This document shows, in pieces, positions 4,356-7,479 of a stretch of DNA of 7,479 nucleotides; position 1 is the stretch's first letter; each line of letters starts with the position of its first letter. The stretch is taken from contig JAUXFE010000032.1 in assembly GCA_030620215.1 (NCBI GenBank), positions 1 to 7,479 of the forward strand, in the 5' to 3' direction. Source of the stretch: Candidatus Peregrinibacteria bacterium (GTDB lineage Bacteria > Patescibacteria > Gracilibacteria > UM-FILTER-43-11). Under the pieces are notes generated by a model. That model was not told the origin of the DNA and did no database searches. It worked only from the letters and a program-made list of their open reading frames with translations. The translations under genes were made by a program, and so were the position numbers.

Positions 4356-5393
4356 ATGCAAAAAATAACCAATTTAAGAGTTCAGAGTTTCACCAAATTA
4401 ATCTCACCACATGAGATAGCTTTGGAAATTCCAATTCCTGATAAATCCTCAAAAACAATAGCTAATGGTAGAAATGATTTTATTAATATATTAAATGGCA
4501 AAGATAAACGGTTTGTGGTTGTTACAGGGCCATGCTCAATTCACGACCCAGAAAGCGCCATAGAATATGCCAAAAAAGTAAAGGGAGCGATAGATAAATA
4601 CGGAGACAAGTTATTTATAATAATGAGGGTATATTTTGAAAAACCACGCACTACTACAGGTTGGAAAGGGCTTATTGATGACCCCCATCTGGATAAAACG
4701 TATAATGTGGGAACAGGAATAAAAATAGCAAGAAAATTATTAATAGATATTAATAAGTTGGGAGTTCCCGCTGGAACGGAATTTTTAGATCCAATTACTG
4801 CAGCCTATACCGGTGCGCTTGTATCATGGGGGGCAATAGGTGCAAGAACGATCGAATCCCAAACCCACAGACAAATGACAAGCGGCCTTTCTGCTCCGGT
4901 CGGTTTTAAAAATAACAGTAATGGGAATCTGGATGTAGCGATAAATGCTATGCAATTCGCAAAGAGTTCGCACAACTTTTTGGGAATCGATGATAACGGC
5001 AATTGTTCCATCGTTGAAACAAGCAAAAATTCCGATACGCATATAGTCTTGAGAGGTGGCGGAGGAAAGCCAAATTATCACACAGAAGACATTAGAAAAT
5101 GTGAGAAAAAATTGAAAGCAAAAGGTTTTATTCCAAGAATAATGGTTGACTGCAGTCATGAGAATTCCGGAAAAGATTTTAAAAAGCAAAAAATCGTAGT
5201 TGAAGACATAATTTCTCAAATAAAAAATGGCAATAAGTCGATTTTTGGAATAATGCTGGAAAGTAACCTATTTGAAGGAAATCAAAAAATTACTGACAAT
5301 CTAAAATACGGCGTATCAATAACCGACGCGTGTATTGGGTGGGAGGAAACCGAAAAATTATTGCGTGACTTGTATGAAAATGTGAAAATGTGA
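4356..5393 (+). CDS. 3-deoxy-7-phosphoheptulonate (DAHP) synthase, class I AroF/G/H type
   Basis: This cytosolic enzyme condenses phosphoenolpyruvate and erythrose 4-phosphate, the entry step of the shikimate pathway. With the ATG at 4356 it has 345 residues, the usual size of the E. coli-type metal-dependent enzymes. Expected ligands are in place: Cys60 (GPCSIHDP), Arg91 and Lys96 (RVYFEKPRTT), Arg164 (GARTIESQ), Lys185 (PVGFKN), Arg233 (VLRGG), His268 (VDCSHENS), Glu302 (LESNLFEGNQ) and Asp324 (SITDACIGWE). Cys60, His268, Glu302 and Asp324 would be the metal ligands. A longer frame from a TTG at 4323 is rejected because it begins inside the upstream hairpin array. Ala149 stands where AroG has Pro150, next to the feedback site, so allosteric behaviour may differ. 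The last five codons (ENVKM) and the stop lie inside an inverted repeat. No other shikimate gene is in the window. Confidence 0.95.
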   Translation: MQKITNLRVQSFTKLISPHEIALEIPIPDKSSKTIANGRNDFINILNGKDKRFVVVTGPCSIHDPESAIEYAKKVKGAIDKYGDKLFIIMRVYFEKPRTTTGWKGLIDDPHLDKTYNVGTGIKIARKLLIDINKLGVPAGTEFLDPITAAYTGALVSWGAIGARTIESQTHRQMTSGLSAPVGFKNNSNGNLDVAINAMQFAKSSHNFLGIDDNGNCSIVETSKNSDTHIVLRGGGGKPNYHTEDIRKCEKKLKAKGFIPRIMVDCSHENSGKDFKKQKIVVEDIISQIKNGNKSIFGIMLESNLFEGNQKITDNLKYGVSITDACIGWEETEKLLRDLYENVKM

Positions 5394-5530
5394 AAATTGC
5401 CTGCCTGAGCCTCGCCGACTGAAATAGACTGAATTTGATTAGTAATAAATCCATTTCAATCGATTTCAATCGGGGGAGGTTGCCCGAAGGGCAAGGGTAG
5501 GTAATTTTCACATTTTCACATTTTCACATT
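5375..5530. repeat. Long nested inverted repeat with GAAAATGT tandems, overlapping a stop codon
   Basis: The outer arms 5375-5405 and 5496-5526 pair over 31 positions with only two G-T mismatches (5399/5502 and 5403/5498), so an RNA stem would be fully paired counting G-U. Each outer arm is built from an 8-bp tandem (GAAAATGT or its complement). Nested inside, 5415-5440 and 5448-5473 match at 21 of 26 positions, around a 7-nt loop (5441-5447); the 3' inner arm is a tandem of ATTTCAATCG (5453-5462 and 5463-5472). A branch hairpin, TTGCCC-GAA-GGGCAA, occupies 5480-5494. The structure includes the end of the DAHP synthase gene and ends about 40 nt before gatB. Confidence 0.9.
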
Positions 5531-5567
5531 TGTAGTATTGTAATCACGTCATCAAACCTCAAGTAAT

Positions 5568-6983
5568 ATGGAATATGAGCCAGTAATCGGATTGGAAATT
5601 CACTTTCGGATCAATACCAAAACCAAAATGTTCTGCCGTTGCAGTAACATTATTTTCAATGAAAAGCCAAATTCCCACGTTTGTCCAATATGCATGGGTT
5701 TCCCCGGTATGCTACCGCTTATCAATGTAGAAGTGGTTAAAAAGGGTGTAAAAGCCGCCCTTGCTCTTGGATGTTCGATACCGGAATTTTCAAAAATGGA
5801 TAGAAAGAGTTACTTTTACCCGGATCTGCCAAAAGGCTATCAGATTTCTCAATACGATTTGCCGATTTCTGAAAAAGGAAAAATCACAATTACTTTATCC
5901 GATGGGGCAACCAAAGATATAGGTATCACTCGTTTACATCTGGAAGATGATGCAGGAAAATTAACACATACCAATAGCGGATCTTTAGTCGATTTTAACC
6001 GCTCAGGCACTCCACTTATGGAAATAGTAAGTGAACCGGATATTAGGAGCATTGAAGAGGCTAGCGCTTATGCGCGTCAATTACAGAAGATCATCAGATA
6101 TGTGGATACATCGGATGCGGATATGGAAAAAGGCCAGATGAGATTCGATATCAATGTCTCAATTCGCCCGAAGGGTGATAAAAAACTGGGAACAAGATCG
6201 GAAGTCAAAAACCTTAATTCTTTCCGTAGCCTTGAAAAAGCCATAGATTACGAAATTAAACGCCAGACAAAGCTCATCGAGGGTGGAGGAAAAGTAGTTC
6301 AGGAAACGCGTGGTTGGGATGATGCGAAAGAGGTGACAAAGTCACAGCGTGGAAAAGAAGAAGCGGCTGAATACCGTTATTTCCCAGAGCCCGATATTCC
6401 ACCTCTTATTATCACCAGAGAAATGGTCGAGGAGCTAAAAAAAGAAATTCCTGAACTTCATGATGCGAAAGCCGACAAATATCAGTCTAAATTTGGGCTA
6501 AGTGCGGAAGATGCGAATTACATAGCTTCTGATAAAAAACTGGCTGAATTTTTTGAGGATACTGCCAAGATTTCTGGCTTACCCAAAAAGACTGCCAATT
6601 GGCTACTGTCCGAAATAAGACCATTCATGTCTGAGAAAAATGAATTCCCTTTTTTGGCTACCCCAGAAACAATTGGTAAAATGATTAAAATGGTAGAAGA
6701 GGGCAGAATAACAGGTAAAATAGCTAAAGATCATTTGGAAGAAATATGCTTTGATGGCCATGACCCTGAAGTATTTTTCAAAAAATTTGAGGTAATTCAG
6801 AATACGGACGAACTTGAAAAAATATGCAAAAAAGTTATTAAAATGTACCCTCAAACAGTTGCTGACTTTAAAGGCGGTAAAGAAAAAGCAATCGGTGGAC
6901 TCGTCGGCCAGGTTATGGGCGCCACGAAAGGGACTGCGAATCCGAAAGCAGTGAATGATATTTTGCGTAAATTGCTTTCTTAG
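5568..6983 (+). CDS. gatB: Aspartyl/glutamyl-tRNA(Asn/Gln) amidotransferase subunit B
   Basis: GatB is the kinase and tRNA-binding subunit of GatCAB, which converts Glu-tRNA(Gln) and Asp-tRNA(Asn) to the amidated forms. At 471 residues it is full length. It opens with YEPVIGLEIH (3-12), then four Cys of the zinc site (C23, C25, C39, C42). These are followed by DRKSYFYPDLPKGYQISQYD (78-97), HLEDDAGK (124-131), DFNRSGTPLMEIVSEPD (142-158), GTRSEVKNLNSFR (208-220) and a RYFPEPD segment. The C-terminal 140 or so residues form the helical and YqeY-like tail that grips tRNA, ending with GGLVGQVMGATKG. gatA and gatC are not next to it here. The ATG is chosen because conserved sequence begins at residue 3; no Shine-Dalgarno sequence is visible. 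The upstream gap is mostly hairpin. Confidence 0.97.
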   Translation: MEYEPVIGLEIHFRINTKTKMFCRCSNIIFNEKPNSHVCPICMGFPGMLPLINVEVVKKGVKAALALGCSIPEFSKMDRKSYFYPDLPKGYQISQYDLPISEKGKITITLSDGATKDIGITRLHLEDDAGKLTHTNSGSLVDFNRSGTPLMEIVSEPDIRSIEEASAYARQLQKIIRYVDTSDADMEKGQMRFDINVSIRPKGDKKLGTRSEVKNLNSFRSLEKAIDYEIKRQTKLIEGGGKVVQETRGWDDAKEVTKSQRGKEEAAEYRYFPEPDIPPLIITREMVEELKKEIPELHDAKADKYQSKFGLSAEDANYIASDKKLAEFFEDTAKISGLPKKTANWLLSEIRPFMSEKNEFPFLATPETIGKMIKMVEEGRITGKIAKDHLEEICFDGHDPEVFFKKFEVIQNTDELEKICKKVIKMYPQTVADFKGGKEKAIGGLVGQVMGATKGTANPKAVNDILRKLLS

Positions 6984-7017
6984 TCAACTCATGTAGCTCG
7001 CTTTACTAAGCCATAAA

Positions 7018-7026
7018 TGCTATAAT
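7018..7026 (+). promoter_or_regulatory. Extended -10 promoter element for clpP
   Basis: TGCTATAAT is a perfect extended -10. No good -35 is found at 16-18 nt spacing upstream; extended -10 promoters often tolerate this. Transcription would begin near 7033, leaving a leader of about 33 nt made almost wholly of A and T. The element lies 34 nt after the gatB stop, so clpP can be expressed separately. Confidence 0.65.
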
Positions 7027-7035
7027 GAACAAGAA

Positions 7036-7063
7036 ATTAAAATTTAAAACTTAAAATTAAAAA
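7036..7063. repeat. Heptad NTTAAAA tandem in the clpP leader
   Basis: ATTAAAA (7036-7042), TTTAAAA (7043-7049) and CTTAAAA (7050-7056) are three in-phase 7-bp units, followed by TTAAAAA, a shifted partial copy. The array occupies the expected 5' leader, just before the start codon, and provides no Shine-Dalgarno sequence. Confidence 0.65.
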
Positions 7064-7065
7064 TT

Positions 7066-7479
7066 ATGCCAGTAATACCAACTGTAATCGACAAAACTCC
7101 TCAAGGCGGTGAACGTGTCTATGACATCTACTCCCGTTTACTTGAAGAACGTATCATCTTTTTAGGATCAGTTATCAATGATGAGGTGGCGAATGTTATT
7201 ATCGCCCAGCTTTTATTTTTGGAAAAAGTCGACCCAACGAAAGATATAACCATTTATGTAAATTCCCCAGGCGGATCCGTAACTTCCACTCTCGCCATAT
7301 ACGACACAATGCAATTAGTTAAATGCGACGTGTCCACTGTCTGCGTAGGTATCGCGGCTTCCGGTGGTTCAGTTATCCTAATGGGTGGCGCAAAGGGTAA
7401 ACGCTTCATTCTGCCTCACTCCGAAGTCATGATCCATCAGCCCCTTGGCGGTACAGAGGGGCAGGCAACTGATATCGCA
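7066..7479 (+). CDS. clpP: ATP-dependent Clp protease proteolytic subunit (5' part; runs off the window)
   Basis: The first 138 codons of ClpP are present; the gene is cut by the window end, so the catalytic Asp near residue 170 is not seen. ClpP forms the double-heptamer proteolytic chamber fed by ClpX, ClpA or ClpC. Visible motifs are [11 protein letters not shown] (24-34), [11 protein letters not shown] (64-74), the nucleophile region [11 protein letters not shown] with Ser99, and [11 protein letters not shown] with His124; the Ser-His spacing of 25 equals that of E. coli ClpP. Gly100 follows the nucleophile where most ClpP proteins have Met, a residue that contributes to the oxyanion hole. 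The start is preceded by an A/T heptad leader without a Shine-Dalgarno sequence and by its own promoter. Confidence 0.95.
   Translation, partial: MPVIPTVIDKTPQGGERVYDIYSRLLEERIIFLGSVINDEVANVIIAQLLFLEKVDPTKDITIYVNSPGGSVTSTLAIYDTMQLVKCDVSTVCVGIAASGGSVILMGGAKGKRFILPHSEVMIHQPLGGTEGQATDIA

Noticed and set aside
4805..5219. Minus-strand frames inside the DAHP synthase gene
   Set aside because: They are antisense to a gene with every catalytic motif intact, and their products look like no known family.
5391..5450. TGA read as glycine (Gracilibacteria/SR1 code)
   Set aside because: Reading through the TGA at 5391 adds only repeat-derived codons, and no TGA occurs inside the conserved genes, so TGA acts as stop here.
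5290..5511. Minus-strand frame across the end of the DAHP synthase gene and the gap before gatB
   Set aside because: It is largely composed of the inverted repeat arms and has no domain or start signal.

Overview
The window reads as a chromosomal piece of an AT-rich bacterium, most likely a member of the Candidate Phyla Radiation (Patescibacteria). This is an inference from gene style, not a phylogenetic result. Genes are compact. Most starts have no convincing Shine-Dalgarno sequence. Housekeeping genes sit beside small membrane proteins of poorly known function. TGA ends the DAHP synthase gene, so the TGA-as-glycine code of Gracilibacteria/SR1 is unlikely.

Layout. On the minus strand, a likely two-gene operon encodes an RsbW/SpoIIAB-like ATPase (1046-483) followed by a STAS-domain anti-sigma-antagonist-like protein (450-40). 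It is driven by a near-consensus promoter at 1102-1074. Behind it, also on the minus strand, is a signal peptidase I (2350-1376) with an unusually long insertion. From 2571 onward all genes are on the plus strand: a two-TM protein with a PH-like domain, a membrane-anchored small protein carrying an R-x4-H (HEPN-like) motif, dephospho-CoA kinase (coaE), a class I DAHP synthase of the AroF/G/H type, gatB, and the first 138 codons of clpP with its own extended -10 promoter. The enzymes serve separate tasks (CoA synthesis, shikimate entry, Gln-tRNA/Asn-tRNA formation, proteolysis), so this is not one pathway.

The most unusual content lies between the genes. Nearly every intergenic gap is filled by its own family of short repeated words. 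In four gaps these words are arranged as direct copies on one side and reverse-complement copies on the other, around a central axis: 1111-1375, 2426-2509, 3594-3665 and 5375-5530. A fifth gap (4250-4332) has the same fold. The words differ from gap to gap (CTGTGGA; AGTCTTAAG; GGTGAGC; ACGACACAACGA; GAAAATGT). Simple heptad tandems occur at 460-487 and 7036-7063. Most arrays begin at or inside the stop codon of the gene upstream, which suggests a role at mRNA 3' ends or a shared generating mechanism. The largest array (1111-1375) has five clear copies of a constant word on each side, separated by variable words that are often self-complementary.

Three promoters can be proposed, all with TGC directly before the -10 hexamer. 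No tRNA, rRNA, CRISPR array or transposon was seen.
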